The notes: generated from the sequence alone by a model not told the origin. Shown: positions 35,026-45,505, counted from the stretch's first letter. The stretch: DNA of 64,000 nucleotides from a bacterium (GCA_021798875.1 JAJZBN010000001.1:188663-252662), one strand, 5' to 3'. Program-made: numbers and translations.

Positions 35026-36501
35026 TTATTTTTTCAGAATTTGTTTTAATTCTATAATATCTTTATTGTTAATAGTTTTTAACGATATCGATAAAACAAA
35101 ATAAATAAAAATACCTGCTATGATAGATAATGCAAGATTAAAATGTAAAACAAAGCTAAAAAACCATACTGCATAACCCATTGCTGCCGATATTAACAAG
35201 ACCTTTATTAAATTTAAACCGTTAACTTTGATATTTATCCTGTCTTCCTTCTTTTTATTTTTATCTCTTTTTAAAGTAAATACTATCAAAGATACTACCA
35301 TAATAAACTCGTTAAATAAACTTGAAATTGCTGCGCCATATACTCCATAAAATTTAATTAAAACCGGCACTATAACAATACTTATAATGCATATAATTAA
35401 AAAAGACAAAATCAAACTCTTTCTGTCCTGCAAAGAAGTCAAATAACCGCCGAATACTGAAGATATTCCCATAAATAAAACCGACCATACCATAATATCT
35501 AAAAGTTGCGCGCTCAGCATATATTTATAACCGAAAAATAACGAAATTATCTGCCTGCTTAAAACAACGCCGCCGAAACAAATAGGTATAAGAAACGTAT
35601 AGTTAAATCTTAAAAGTTCGCTGATAATTGAAGACTGTTTCTTAAAATCATTATTCTTAATCGCCTCAGAAATTATAGGAATAAAAGCTCCCATAATCAA
35701 ACCTATAAACGACGAAACGAAAAAAACCAATCTGCCCGCCATATAATAATAACCTATGTTTTTATCCGTGCTGAAAACTTTTAAAAATAATACCGGCAGG
35801 CTTCCGTATAAAATAAGAAGAGCCGACACTATCCCGAAAGGCATTCCGTTTATCGCAAGATATTTAAAATTTTTAAAACTAAAATTTAATTTTATTTTTC
35901 CGATAAGTTTAATAACAAATCCAAATTGTATAATAGAAGTTATAAATGCTCCGACTATAAAAAATAATATAGCGAAAAAATAATCGTTTTTATTCCCGAC
36001 GAATATAATTATTCCTAAAAAATAAATAAGCCGCCCAAAAAAGACGGAAAAAGCCATTATATGATTTTTTTCAAGCGCCTTTATGACATAATTGAAGCTA
36101 AAAATTTCAATTAACGGCAGAATTGAAATCAATAAAATCATATTGGTTTGAATTCTGCCAAACCTGAAAACTTTAACGGCTAAAAAAAGCAATATTATAA
36201 ACGAAGCAAACGATAAAATCAGATTAAACGAAAAAATATCGCCCGCGATTACTTTAGCACCTGCTTTCTTTTTGGCAATCGATGTTTCTCCATAGGAAGA
36301 AAGCCCCGAATCGGCGATGAGCGTAAAATAAGTTACGAGCGTCAGGGCAAAACCGTATTCTCCGTATATTGAAGCACCGAGTTTTCTTACAAGCAAAATA
36401 TTTACGATGAGCGCAAATACTTTTGAAATAAGTGTGGCAAGATACAGCAGGCTTAAATTTTTTATAAACCTCTGCTTATGTGTAAGATTAGCGGTTTCCA
36501 T
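35026..36501 (-). CDS. wzx: Wzx-type oligosaccharide flippase (MATE/MOP family)
   Basis: 491 residues with about 12-14 membrane segments throughout. The N-terminus SLLYLATLISKVFALIVNILLVRKLGASIYGEYGFA is characteristic of the polysaccharide-synthesis (PST/Wzx) branch. Flips undecaprenyl-PP-linked repeat units to the periplasm. It is divergent from the Wzy/ligase-like gene at 36618. A second flippase type, the PglK-like ABC transporter, lies at 55200-56915. Confidence 0.85.
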   Translation of the reverse strand: METANLTHKQRFIKNLSLLYLATLISKVFALIVNILLVRKLGASIYGEYGFALTLVTYFTLIADSGLSSYGETSIAKKKAGAKVIAGDIFSFNLILSFASFIILLFLAVKVFRFGRIQTNMILLISILPLIEIFSFNYVIKALEKNHIMAFSVFFGRLIYFLGIIIFVGNKNDYFFAILFFIVGAFITSIIQFGFVIKLIGKIKLNFSFKNFKYLAINGMPFGIVSALLILYGSLPVLFLKVFSTDKNIGYYYMAGRLVFFVSSFIGLIMGAFIPIISEAIKNNDFKKQSSIISELLRFNYTFLIPICFGGVVLSRQIISLFFGYKYMLSAQLLDIMVWSVLFMGISSVFGGYLTSLQDRKSLILSFLIICIISIVIVPVLIKFYGVYGAAISSLFNEFIMVVSLIVFTLKRDKNKKKEDRINIKVNGLNLIKVLLISAAMGYAVWFFSFVLHFNLALSIIAGIFIYFVLSISLKTINNKDIIELKQILKK

Positions 36502-36576
36502 TTATTTAATTTAATTCAAAATATCTACAAAGACTTAATTGAATATGATTTATTATAATTTTTATTGCAATTTTAA

Positions 36577-36605
36577 TTTACAAATACAGTATATTATGCT
36601 AAAAT
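36577..36605 (+). promoter_or_regulatory. promoter in the wzx/wzy divergent gap
   Basis: TTTACA at 36577-36582, 17-base spacer, TAAAAT at 36600-36605 with TGC before it (extended -10). Transcription would start near 36612, only a few bases before the ATG at 36618, so the transcript would be nearly leaderless. Confidence 0.5.
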
Positions 36606-36617
36606 CTTTTGTTAACA

Positions 36618-38027
36618 ATGCAAATAAAGCAAATAAACAATTTAATAGACAAAAAATACTTCAAAATACTCTCCTTAACGCTATACGTCTTGGTTATAGG
36701 ACTGCTGTTTTTAATAATTTATAATACATTTTTTGTAGATTTTTTGCTATTGATTTATCATAAACCGGTTCATTTAAGCGTATTGTATCTCAAAGCTTTA
36801 GTAATTATAGCAATATTAACGCTTGCTTTTTTCGGTTTGTCATTAAAGATAAACTATGACAAGAAACTAATATTTTTATATATAGCATATATTTGCTACG
36901 GTTTTATATCTATTATCTACGATAAGTTTTATCTTGGATATCCTTTAAAATATTCGGTTTATTTATTTTACAGATTTTATAATCTTCCTATACTAATATT
37001 ATTAGTCTCGTCTCTAAAGATAAACCGTAGTAAAGACGGCCAGAATAACTATTACGACGAGGCTCTATCTAAAAAATTATACAAATTATGGCTTATAGTT
37101 TTATTCAGCTTGTCGCCGTTTATTATAATGCTAAATATTGCGGTGCCTTTAAACTCGACACTTGAATATGTTGCTAAAAATCTTAACTTCAATACAATAA
37201 ATAATAGATTTGGTCATGATATTATTGTTTTTATAAATGGTACTTATTTAATTAGTTTGGTAATAATATTATTATCTGTTTTATTATTTTACAGGTTAAA
37301 AATATTATTAAAAGTATTTATTTTGCTTATATTGCCAATAATAGCAGTGGCTATATATTTTACATACTATAGAGTATTTTATTTAGGTATAATTTTATCA
37401 GTTTTTTCTTTAATTTTATTATATAGTTATAAAAATTTTGGCTATAAAAATAAGATTCATAAATTCATCATATATGCATTGCCTTGTATAAATTTGATTA
37501 TTACTGTAGCTGCAATTTCTTTTATCGTTTTAATTGATATAAAAGGAAATAATCCATTAAATAGCTCATTGGGTTTGGTTGGGCAATTGGGTGAATGGCA
37601 ATTTATGTTAAATAAATTTATATTAAACGGGAATATATTAAATTTACTTTTCGGACATGGAATTATACAATACGGTCAAGAAAAAATTTATCCATGGAAG
37701 CCAAATATTCCTGCGCTTCTTCATTTAAAACCGTCTCTATTATTATTCGACAATACTTTTTTGCAGGTTATTTTATACAATGGTATTATTTCTTTAATAT
37801 TCTTTTTGGCTCTATTAACATATATCTGGAGACTGCTTTTAAAATTATTCAGTATAATTCCGGAAAGTCAATTTTACTTCTATGCCTATGTGCTTACAAT
37901 ATTTGCTACGCTTCCGGCAATGTTTATGTTTGACAATTTTAATTCATTATACAACATTTATGCAGTCATACCGGTTTTCATAGTTTTAATTGCGTATAAT
38001 AAAAAGATTACACCTTCCTCTTTATAA
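36618..38027 (+). CDS. O-antigen polymerase/ligase-like membrane protein
   Basis: About 470 residues from the ATG at 36618 (an upstream TTG at 36609 would lie within the promoter start region). Around 11-12 membrane segments. A larger periplasmic loop (about residues 300-380: NNPLNSSLGLVGQLGEWQFMLNKF and LFGHGIIQYGQ) resembles the Wzy_C/WaaL loop. It polymerises O-units or ligates them to lipid A-core; the two cannot be separated by eye. It is the only plus-strand gene within the polysaccharide locus and its end overlaps the convergent WecA-like gene by 20 bases. Confidence 0.7.
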   Translation: MQIKQINNLIDKKYFKILSLTLYVLVIGLLFLIIYNTFFVDFLLLIYHKPVHLSVLYLKALVIIAILTLAFFGLSLKINYDKKLIFLYIAYICYGFISIIYDKFYLGYPLKYSVYLFYRFYNLPILILLVSSLKINRSKDGQNNYYDEALSKKLYKLWLIVLFSLSPFIIMLNIAVPLNSTLEYVAKNLNFNTINNRFGHDIIVFINGTYLISLVIILLSVLLFYRLKILLKVFILLILPIIAVAIYFTYYRVFYLGIILSVFSLILLYSYKNFGYKNKIHKFIIYALPCINLIITVAAISFIVLIDIKGNNPLNSSLGLVGQLGEWQFMLNKFILNGNILNLLFGHGIIQYGQEKIYPWKPNIPALLHLKPSLLLFDNTFLQVILYNGIISLIFFLALLTYIWRLLLKLFSIIPESQFYFYAYVLTIFATLPAMFMFDNFNSLYNIYAVIPVFIVLIAYNKKITPSSL

Positions 38028-39180
38028 ACTTCCACAATTTAAAACCCACGATACTTTTATACAGCCAAAGGTAAACTATTATAAATATAAAAGCAAAAAT
38101 AATCAAAACCGGTGTATTATTCCAGAACAGAAGCGCAGGAACGGCGCTGAATGAGGTAAGCATCCACAAAAAAGGTGAGGTTGCGGAATTGCGGGCTAAT
38201 TGATTGTTTTTTATGTCTGTTCCTAATATATGAGGAACTAATCTTTTATAAATAAGCGTATGCAGATGAAACGCGTCGGCATCCATAGGAGAGCTTTTTC
38301 TGGCTCTTCTTCTATACATCGAAAATAACGTTTCAAAAATAGGATATATACACAAAAGAAACGGAAACCACGGCGAAACGGTCTTATTTCCGTCAACGAG
38401 CATAACGGACACTATGGCTACAATAAAACCTATAAAATAAGCTCCGCCGTCTCCGAGAAAAATCTTTCCAAAAGGATAATTCCAGACAAAAAAACCGAAT
38501 ATCGCAAAAGCTAAAATAAGGCAGACTTTCATTAAAAAAATATCGCCTACCTTAAAAGATATGTAGCCGAGGCTAAGAAGTATTATAATAGACACGGCGG
38601 AAGACAGTCCGTTAAAACCGTCTATAATATTAAATGAATTTGCCACTCCCGTCACCGCAAATATAGTAAAAATTACCGCAACGGCTTTAAAAGAAAGCAA
38701 GCCGTCTATAAACCCTATATCGATTCGCATAAGATAGGCGTTTAGAAAATAGACTGCTAAAATAGCTGAAACTAACGCACCCAGAAGCCTAAATTTCGGA
38801 CTAATCCTTCTTGTTAAATCCTCCGTAAACCCTATAAAGAAGACCGGCAAAGCCGTAACAGGCAAGTATATATAATCTGATTCTTTTGTCTGCAACCCTA
38901 TTATTATAAGCACTATAAAAAAAGCCGAAAATATTCCGGCGCCGCCCAACCTTGAAACAGATTTAATATGAAATTTCTGCGGTTCGAGTTTGAAATTAGA
39001 TTTAGATTTTGAGTTGTATTTACCTGCCCCTTCATTTCTTTCATTATCTAAACTATCTGAATTTACATCTGTGCCGGAACAGTCGTCCAATCCTATCTTC
39101 CCGCCTTTTGCAAAATGTAGGAGTATTCCGCCTATAACAAAAAAGGAAATAAAAAAAGAAATTATTATTTGCGCTATCAA
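38008..39180 (-). CDS. MraY/WecA-family undecaprenyl-phosphate sugar-1-phosphate transferase
   Basis: 390 residues, about ten membrane segments. Family motifs are NSFNIIDGFNGLSSAV, FLGDGGAYFIGF and the late HLHTLIYKR (His-rich cytosolic loop). It starts lipid-linked glycan synthesis by moving a HexNAc-1-phosphate from UDP-sugar to undecaprenyl phosphate. Residues 27-65 form a poorly conserved charged insert (DDCSGTDVNSDSLDNERNEG) after the first membrane segment. Likely the initiating enzyme of this O-antigen locus. Confidence 0.88.
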   Translation of the reverse strand: MIAQIIISFFISFFVIGGILLHFAKGGKIGLDDCSGTDVNSDSLDNERNEGAGKYNSKSKSNFKLEPQKFHIKSVSRLGGAGIFSAFFIVLIIIGLQTKESDYIYLPVTALPVFFIGFTEDLTRRISPKFRLLGALVSAILAVYFLNAYLMRIDIGFIDGLLSFKAVAVIFTIFAVTGVANSFNIIDGFNGLSSAVSIIILLSLGYISFKVGDIFLMKVCLILAFAIFGFFVWNYPFGKIFLGDGGAYFIGFIVAIVSVMLVDGNKTVSPWFPFLLCIYPIFETLFSMYRRRARKSSPMDADAFHLHTLIYKRLVPHILGTDIKNNQLARNSATSPFLWMLTSFSAVPALLFWNNTPVLIIFAFIFIIVYLWLYKSIVGFKLWKFIKRKV

Positions 39181-39190
39181 GATAACCGCC

Positions 39191-39949
39191 TCATAATTTT
39201 TTATTAAAATATTGGTTTATCTTATAAAATCTTTTTTTAAACATTACTCCTAATTCTCCGCCAAAACCTCCCAAATTATATTTTTTAATTATATCATAAT
39301 CTTCTTTAAGTCTTTTGAGGGTCTGCGAAACTTTATTACTGACGCCGCCTGTTTTCATTTTAACAAGTAATTTCGGCAGATAAAACGTCGAAATTTTGTT
39401 TTTATACAGCAGTTTGACCATTAATTCGTAATCCGCAGATATTCTATAATTTTCGTTGAAGCCCCCGTATTTTTTATATATATCCTTTCTCGCAAAAAAA
39501 GAAGGATGCGGCGGCATCCACCCCCTTTTAAAATTATTTATATTAAAATTTCCAGATTTCCAATATCTTTTAATCTTATTATCATCTTTAGAAACATATA
39601 TTAAATCTCCATAAACGCTGTCAACTTTTTTATCCTCGAAAATTTTTATAACATTACTTATTACAGCCTCGTCAAAGTAAACATCATCTGCATTTAAAAA
39701 ACCAACTACGTCACCCATGGCTATTTCTAAACCTTTATTCATTGCATTATATATTCCGCTGTCTTTTTCAGATACGAACTTATAAATTTTATTCGAATAT
39801 TTTTTAATAATATTTATAGTACTGTCATTTGATAACCCATCTATAATTATATATTCAATATCGGCATAATTTTGAGACAGAACGCTTTTTATGGTTTCTT
39901 CAATAGTATCTACAGCGTTATAAGAACAGGTTATTATTGAAATTTTCAT
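39191..39949 (-). CDS. GT2 glycosyltransferase (WcaA/SpsA-like)
   Basis: 252 residues. ISIITCSYNAVDTIEETIKSVLSQNY and the metal-site FLNADDVYFDEAV are clear, with WMPPHPSFFARKDIY downstream, a pattern common in O-antigen GT2s acting early on the lipid carrier. No membrane segment. It overlaps the carbamoyltransferase stop by four bases and precedes the WecA-like gene by about ten. Confidence 0.85.
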   Translation of the reverse strand: MKISIITCSYNAVDTIEETIKSVLSQNYADIEYIIIDGLSNDSTINIIKKYSNKIYKFVSEKDSGIYNAMNKGLEIAMGDVVGFLNADDVYFDEAVISNVIKIFEDKKVDSVYGDLIYVSKDDNKIKRYWKSGNFNINNFKRGWMPPHPSFFARKDIYKKYGGFNENYRISADYELMVKLLYKNKISTFYLPKLLVKMKTGGVSNKVSQTLKRLKEDYDIIKKYNLGGFGGELGVMFKKRFYKINQYFNKKL

Positions 39950-41709
39950 TTCAACTTATTTTCACTTTTAATATCTTCTCTCTTTATCATTATATTCCCT
40001 AAAACTACAGCATCCATTTCCGTTCTCAAAAAACAATCAATCGCTTCACTAGGATGATTAACTATTGGTTCATTTTCGTTAAATGATGTGTTTAATAATA
40101 TCGGCAAGCCTGTTTTTTCTCTAAATTTATCGATAAGCATATAATATTTAGGAGATATGTCTTTATGAACAGTCTGCAGTCGTCCTGTTCCGTCAACATG
40201 GGTTACGGCAGGCAGTAACGCTCTTTTTTCATATCTTATTCTAAAAACTTTTTCCATGAAAAAAACATCATCTTCCTGCTCAAAATATTCGCCTACATAT
40301 TCCCTCAAAATAGAGGGGGCAAAAGGCCTAAACGACTCTCTTCTTTTAATCTTGCTGTTTATTAAATCTTTAGCATCTAACCTTCCGGGATGGACAAGGA
40401 CTGACCTGTTTCCAAGCGCGCGGGGACCAAACTCTGTCCTGCCTTGAAACCATCCGATAACTGCCCCGTTCATTAACATACTTGATGTATATTCTATGGT
40501 TTCATCGTCGGAAGAATATTTGACATAATTAAGACCCTTTTCTTTAATCAAGCTCTCTATGTATTCGTCGGAATAGTGCGCTCCTAAATAACTAGACCTT
40601 ATATATTCCCTCTTGGAATTATGAGATTTCTTATTATATACCCATAAAGCTGAACCCATAGAAACACCTGCGTCATGACCGGCAGATGGAATATATACTC
40701 TTTTAAAATCAGTATTTTCTAATATCTTTCCGTTAGCAACAGAATTTTGAGCTATGCCTCCAGCTATACAAACATTTTTTAACCCGGTCTTTTTTTGAAG
40801 ATTATTTAATAAATTAAAAATGGCATTTTCGCAATGCTTCTGAACGGAGGCTGCGATATCCTTGTGATACTGTGATAAAATTTCGTCTTTTTCGCGCGGT
40901 ATTCCAAATTCTTTAATTAATTTATCGGAATATAACCTCCAGATAGACGGCATTCCGTTATTCCACAACATTGAAACGCCCTGTTTGTCATGAATAAAAT
41001 AATCAAGGTTTAATTCAAATAATCCATTTTTCTTCAATATTAAAATATCTTTTAATTTATTAACGAATCTTGGCTCGCCGTAAGGAGCCAAACCCATGAC
41101 TTTGTACTCATCTCCATAGAAAGGAAAGCCTAGGAACTGAGTAAATGCAGTATAAAATACACCGATAGAGTGGGGATAAGTTACCGAATCTAATATTTTT
41201 AAATTATTTCCTCTGCCCACTCCAAGCATAGTTGAAGAAAAATCCCCAAATCCGTCGATAGATAATACTGCCGATTCCTCGAAAGGGGATGCAAAAAAAG
41301 CTGACGCCATGTGGGACTTGTGATGCTCTACATGTATAATTTTAGCCCCTATTTCTCTTTCGCTTACACCTAATTCCTTAGCTATCTCAAATTTAAGAGA
41401 AGAAACTTTTTGAATATTTGAAAGCCTGTCTTTTATAAAACCTTGCTTCGTTAATTTTTTTAAAGATGAGAAAACTTTTCTAAAAAAATGCGCATAAGGA
41501 TAACGTCCAATGGTTATATAATCCAAATCGGAAATTGAAATCCCCGCATCTTTAAGGCAAAATTTTATTGCCGCTGATGGTAATCCCGCCCAATGTTTTA
41601 TCCTTCTTATTCGTTCTTCTTCAATAGCATTAACTATCTTTCCATCTTTTATCAAACACGCTGCTGAATCACCATGATAGGCATTAACACCTAAAATATA
41701 CATCTTCAC
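39946..41709 (-). CDS. carbamoyltransferase, NodU/CmcH/TobZ family
   Basis: 587 residues. The N-terminal Kae1-like domain begins with LGVNAYHGDSAACLIKDGKI and has HVEHHKSHMASAFFAS and SIDGFGDFSS (metal and nucleotide binding). The C-terminal part (about 390-585: GWFQGRTEFGPRALGNRSVL, then RESFRPFAPSIL) matches the carbamoyltransferase C domain. Transfers a carbamoyl group from carbamoyl phosphate to a hydroxyl, here presumably on an O-unit sugar. Overlaps both neighbours by four bases, so it is tightly coupled in the operon. Confidence 0.92.
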   Translation of the reverse strand: MKMYILGVNAYHGDSAACLIKDGKIVNAIEEERIRRIKHWAGLPSAAIKFCLKDAGISISDLDYITIGRYPYAHFFRKVFSSLKKLTKQGFIKDRLSNIQKVSSLKFEIAKELGVSEREIGAKIIHVEHHKSHMASAFFASPFEESAVLSIDGFGDFSSTMLGVGRGNNLKILDSVTYPHSIGVFYTAFTQFLGFPFYGDEYKVMGLAPYGEPRFVNKLKDILILKKNGLFELNLDYFIHDKQGVSMLWNNGMPSIWRLYSDKLIKEFGIPREKDEILSQYHKDIAASVQKHCENAIFNLLNNLQKKTGLKNVCIAGGIAQNSVANGKILENTDFKRVYIPSAGHDAGVSMGSALWVYNKKSHNSKREYIRSSYLGAHYSDEYIESLIKEKGLNYVKYSSDDETIEYTSSMLMNGAVIGWFQGRTEFGPRALGNRSVLVHPGRLDAKDLINSKIKRRESFRPFAPSILREYVGEYFEQEDDVFFMEKVFRIRYEKRALLPAVTHVDGTGRLQTVHKDISPKYYMLIDKFREKTGLPILLNTSFNENEPIVNHPSEAIDCFLRTEMDAVVLGNIMIKREDIKSENKLK

Positions 41710-42626
41710 TCATCCTCTAATCTTATATCATAAATTTTTTTTATTATATCTTTTATAGGTTGTTTTTCTTTTTTTGATACTTTTTCTATTTCATATATCT
41801 TTGCATCTACCAAAAACCTATACCAAAATCCCTGCATAAAATGCCATATTAAACCTTCCCTACCATCCAGAAACCCGAATTGAAAGAAATATCTATAAAT
41901 AAAATATAAAAACGGTCTAACAAATAAAGGGATAACAACATATATTTTTTCTTTAATCCAGCGCTTTTTTTGTTCCTGCGTGCCAAATAATGTTGCAGAA
42001 ACTGTGGTCGTCTTATGTTTTAATATATTATGCCTAAGATTTAAAATGTCGATAGCTTCTCTCGTTGCATAATCGTTATGTTTAGATATCCACCAATGTA
42101 GATTTTTTTTATTATAATCTATTATATCATTCTCCAAAAAAACCGTATTACCCTCAGCAACTTTTATATGTTCATCCATCCATCTTTCTTCGCAATAAGC
42201 CTTATCTTTTCTCCATATTCTCAAAAGCCATATCGGATAATATCCACCATGCTTTATCCATCTATCTAAAAAATAAACCCTTCTTTTTATATACAAACCT
42301 GAAATTTCATCTGCAAACTCATTTAGCTTCTTTTTAAGTTCATCTCGCAATTCTTCCGTAACAATTTCATCGGCATCAAGCCTTAATATCCATTCGGTTC
42401 CAATTTTTAAATTCCTTAATGCCCAATTAAATTGTTCAGCATGATTCTTAAATGGGCGCTGGTAAATTTGATTCGTATATTTTTTTGCAATTTTAAGAGT
42501 TTTATCGGCAGAATAAGAATCCACGATAAAAATAGCATTAACCCATCCGTGAATACTTTGAAGACATCTCTCGATATTTACTTCTTCATTATATGTGAGA
42601 ATAATAACAGACAAAGGAAGCTTCAT
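41706..42626 (-). CDS. GT2 glycosyltransferase, WaaE-like
   Basis: 306 residues. LSVIILTYNEEVNIERCLQSIHGWVNAIFIVDSYSADKT and RLDADEIVTEELRDEL give the fold and DAD metal site. The C-terminal domain is Trp/Tyr/Phe-rich (HWWISKHNDYATREA, RPFLYFIYRYFFQFGFLDG), typical of membrane-associated transferases. Related in architecture to the 32993 gene. Coupled to the carbamoyltransferase by a four-base overlap. Confidence 0.83.
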   Translation of the reverse strand: MKLPLSVIILTYNEEVNIERCLQSIHGWVNAIFIVDSYSADKTLKIAKKYTNQIYQRPFKNHAEQFNWALRNLKIGTEWILRLDADEIVTEELRDELKKKLNEFADEISGLYIKRRVYFLDRWIKHGGYYPIWLLRIWRKDKAYCEERWMDEHIKVAEGNTVFLENDIIDYNKKNLHWWISKHNDYATREAIDILNLRHNILKHKTTTVSATLFGTQEQKKRWIKEKIYVVIPLFVRPFLYFIYRYFFQFGFLDGREGLIWHFMQGFWYRFLVDAKIYEIEKVSKKEKQPIKDIIKKIYDIRLEDE

Positions 42627-42701
42627 AATTTTTTATCAACATTAATTTTCAAAAAAATACAATTTAGACCTTATTAAGCAAAGAAAAGTGCTATAGATTT
42701 T

Positions 42702-44219
42702 TCAACGAGTCTCTGCTGATCTTCTTTTAAAAAACAAAAATATGAAAAACAAGAAGATATAAAACTTTAATAAACCGGAAAACATGAACACAAATGTATT
42801 ATCTATTATCAAAAAATATAAAGTAAATGAATAAATTAGTGTGCCTAACATATTTGGCATGCCATCTTTAAAAAAATAGATATAAATAATTTTATATAAT
42901 AACCCCCATAAAAACGCAATTATTATTCCAAACCATCCAAAATTAATAAACATTTCTCCTATCCATGTTATGCCCACCGTAGTTTGATGGTCATTCACTC
43001 TTAAAATACCGTAATTCCTGCCGAACATATTGCCATTCACGCCAATTATAGGCTTACTATGCCAAAGTATTCGAGGAATTAGGGAAATAAAAAATTGCAT
43101 ATAAGTAGAACCCATTTTAAAGTTCCATATTCTTGGCGTATTTTTAACTATAGCAGTTACAACACCCATTTGATTTATTCTTAGCGCAATAGCATTAAAA
43201 AAGAGCAATTGAATTGTTTTCATATTAAAATTCGATAAAAGATATAAGTATTTACTACTAGCTTTTACAATATTAACAGCTATAGAACCATAATGCAAAG
43301 ACCTATATATAGTTGAAAAAGGGAAAACAAAAAATATAGAAATTAAAACTGCGAACAAAATAATCTTTATTGGTGTTCGTTTTCTTATAGAATAGATTAT
43401 AAGTAAAAGAAAAAATGGCAATAAAATTTCAGTTTTACTCCCTGTTGGTATTGTATATATAAAATTTATCATTAAAAAAAATAATGTAAATAATAAAAAT
43501 ATTTTTTTATTATTTACTAAATATTTCAAAAACAATATACAAATAACCATCGCGTTTATTAATGATAGATAATATAGCAATACATTCAAATAAGAATATT
43601 TGATAGCCAAAATACTTGTTCCCGATTTTAAAAATAAATAAGCCCCATTTTTGAAAATAATTAAGTCTGATATGATGCTAATAAATATTAAAAAAATTAT
43701 AAAAATAAAAAAGTTTTTTTTCGTAATTTCAAACTGATTTATTTTAGGCAATGAATTAATAATATTAGATAAAAATTTATGCACGATATTACTATAGTTA
43801 AACACATAATAACCCAACAAAAAAAATAGAAAGCTCAATAAAACAAATAATATTCCGTTATTTAAAGCATTAATGTAATTTTGCCCTATATAATAATCAA
43901 AATATCGGGGATGCCATAGCATATAAAAAGCGCCAATACCAAATCTAATAAAGTATAATAATGAAATTATTAATATTAAATTATATATCTCAATCACTTT
44001 TTCAATAAAAAAAGGAATAATGCATAGTATTAGAAGAATAAATACTTGGAGTATAACTATAGTATTATTGCAACAATTGGAAAATATTGAAATTGAGATA
44101 GCCAAAAAAGATAATAAAGCCAGCAATGATAATAAAAAATATATTATACTACTCCTAAATTTCTTATTTAATACTTGATGTTCTTTAAAAGAACAATTTT
44201 TAACACCAAAATCTTCCAT
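42702..44219 (-). CDS. wzy: Wzy-like oligosaccharide repeat-unit polymerase
   Basis: 505 residues with about 12 hydrophobic segments from residue 28 to 498. The region GSKTEILLPFFLLLIIYSIRKRTPIKI and the loop PRILWHSKPIIGVNGNMFGRNYGIL followed by TVGITWIGEMFINFGWFGII match the O-antigen polymerase (oligosaccharide repeat unit polymerase) type. It should join O-units in the periplasm. Very AT-rich. A second candidate polymerase/ligase is at 36618-38027. Confidence 0.78.
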   Translation of the reverse strand: MEDFGVKNCSFKEHQVLNKKFRSSIIYFLLSLLALLSFLAISISIFSNCCNNTIVILQVFILLILCIIPFFIEKVIEIYNLILIISLLYFIRFGIGAFYMLWHPRYFDYYIGQNYINALNNGILFVLLSFLFFLLGYYVFNYSNIVHKFLSNIINSLPKINQFEITKKNFFIFIIFLIFISIISDLIIFKNGAYLFLKSGTSILAIKYSYLNVLLYYLSLINAMVICILFLKYLVNNKKIFLLFTLFFLMINFIYTIPTGSKTEILLPFFLLLIIYSIRKRTPIKIILFAVLISIFFVFPFSTIYRSLHYGSIAVNIVKASSKYLYLLSNFNMKTIQLLFFNAIALRINQMGVVTAIVKNTPRIWNFKMGSTYMQFFISLIPRILWHSKPIIGVNGNMFGRNYGILRVNDHQTTVGITWIGEMFINFGWFGIIIAFLWGLLYKIIYIYFFKDGMPNMLGTLIYSFTLYFLIIDNTFVFMFSGLLKFYIFLFFIFLFFKRRSAETR

Positions 44220-44324
44220 ATTCTTTATGCTAATTTCCAGATATTAATAATAATCTATTCATGTTTTTTAATTCTTATATTTCTTTCTACTATATTTTAA
44301 CGTTTCTGTAAGTAAAAACAAAAA

Positions 44325-45500
44325 CTATGCTTTTTGGGTCTTTGTAATACTTTCTAAATTTTCAATATACCTATCACCATAATCATCCCATGTTAATTTC
44401 ATTTGAGAAATTGAATGTACAGCATTTTTACTCATATTTTCAAGTTTATCTTTATCTTCATATAAAAGCAATATTTTTTCTTTTAACAGCTCAATATTCC
44501 TAATCGGTATAACATACCCATTATAATCGTTTTCTATGATATCGCCTGCTCCGGTATTTTCAGAGACAACACACGGTAATCCGCAACTCAAAGCCTGAAC
44601 TACAACCATTCCAAGCCCATCCTCAATAGATGGGATAACAAAAATGGAACCCTGGGAATAATATCTATAAAGTTCTTTTTGAGGTTTATGGCCTAAAAAT
44701 TTGATTTTATAGTTATTATTGTATTTATTCAATAATGGCAATATTTCATTGTTAATTGTTCCTAGATGCCAAAGCTCGCTTTTTGGCAAGTTCAGTTCGC
44801 TAAAAGCCTCCAGTAAATAATACGAACCTTTTCTGATAGAAAGACTGCCTGCATATATTATCCTAAAAATATCATCATTTTTAGGTATTTGAGTGAACTC
44901 ACCTAAATTAACTCCGTATGGATTAAGAAGAATCTTTTCTTCGCTAATACCCTCTTCTAAAAATGTTTTTTTAACATAAGAAGACGGAATAGAAATATAA
45001 TCTGACAGTTCGTACTCTAAAAGCTCTCTTTGCCAATGCAAATAATAAGGAATAAATGGTATATTAAATTTTGAATATTCTTCTTGTAAAATCTTCATCT
45101 GATAATTATAATGACTGCTCCCTCTTTCAAGAATAGTTATTTTCCCAAGCTTTTTTGCTTCAATAATTGCTTCTAGACTTGAACCGCTGAATCCTATAAA
45201 TATATCGCAATCTTTCAAATATTTCGAGCTTTTTATAGCATGATGCTTATTTGTAAAATTTTGCCAATATATACTATTATTAATTAACGGAATGTTAAAT
45301 AAAAATTTTTGCCGAAGTCTATTAAACAATTCCAATGATAGTTCGCTTGCAACAGCGCTATTATTAATTCCAAATTTTTTTGTTAAAAATTTTGGATACG
45401 TAGTAATTAATTTATTTAACATACCACGCTTTTGTAATTGCAAAGCCAAATTAAATGCATGAAAACGTCCGACCACGGCTAAATTAACTTTAAAACTCAT
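44325..45500 (-). CDS. GT4-family glycosyltransferase
   Basis: 391 residues, GT-B fold. The C-domain shows IYAGSLSIRKGSYYLLEAF and the donor-site EDGLGMVVVQALSCGLPCVVSENTGAGDII. The N-domain begins NLAVVGRFHAFNLALQLQKRG. Expected to add one sugar of the O-unit in the cytosol. Separated from the FkbM gene by five bases. Confidence 0.85.
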   Translation of the reverse strand: MSFKVNLAVVGRFHAFNLALQLQKRGMLNKLITTYPKFLTKKFGINNSAVASELSLELFNRLRQKFLFNIPLINNSIYWQNFTNKHHAIKSSKYLKDCDIFIGFSGSSLEAIIEAKKLGKITILERGSSHYNYQMKILQEEYSKFNIPFIPYYLHWQRELLEYELSDYISIPSSYVKKTFLEEGISEEKILLNPYGVNLGEFTQIPKNDDIFRIIYAGSLSIRKGSYYLLEAFSELNLPKSELWHLGTINNEILPLLNKYNNNYKIKFLGHKPQKELYRYYSQGSIFVIPSIEDGLGMVVVQALSCGLPCVVSENTGAGDIIENDYNGYVIPIRNIELLKEKILLLYEDKDKLENMSKNAVHSISQMKLTWDDYGDRYIENLESITKTQKA

Positions 45501-45505
45501 ATTAC

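Noticed and set aside
36539..36724. 61-codon plus-strand frame
   Set aside because: Overlaps the start of the polymerase/ligase gene in another frame and has no domain.
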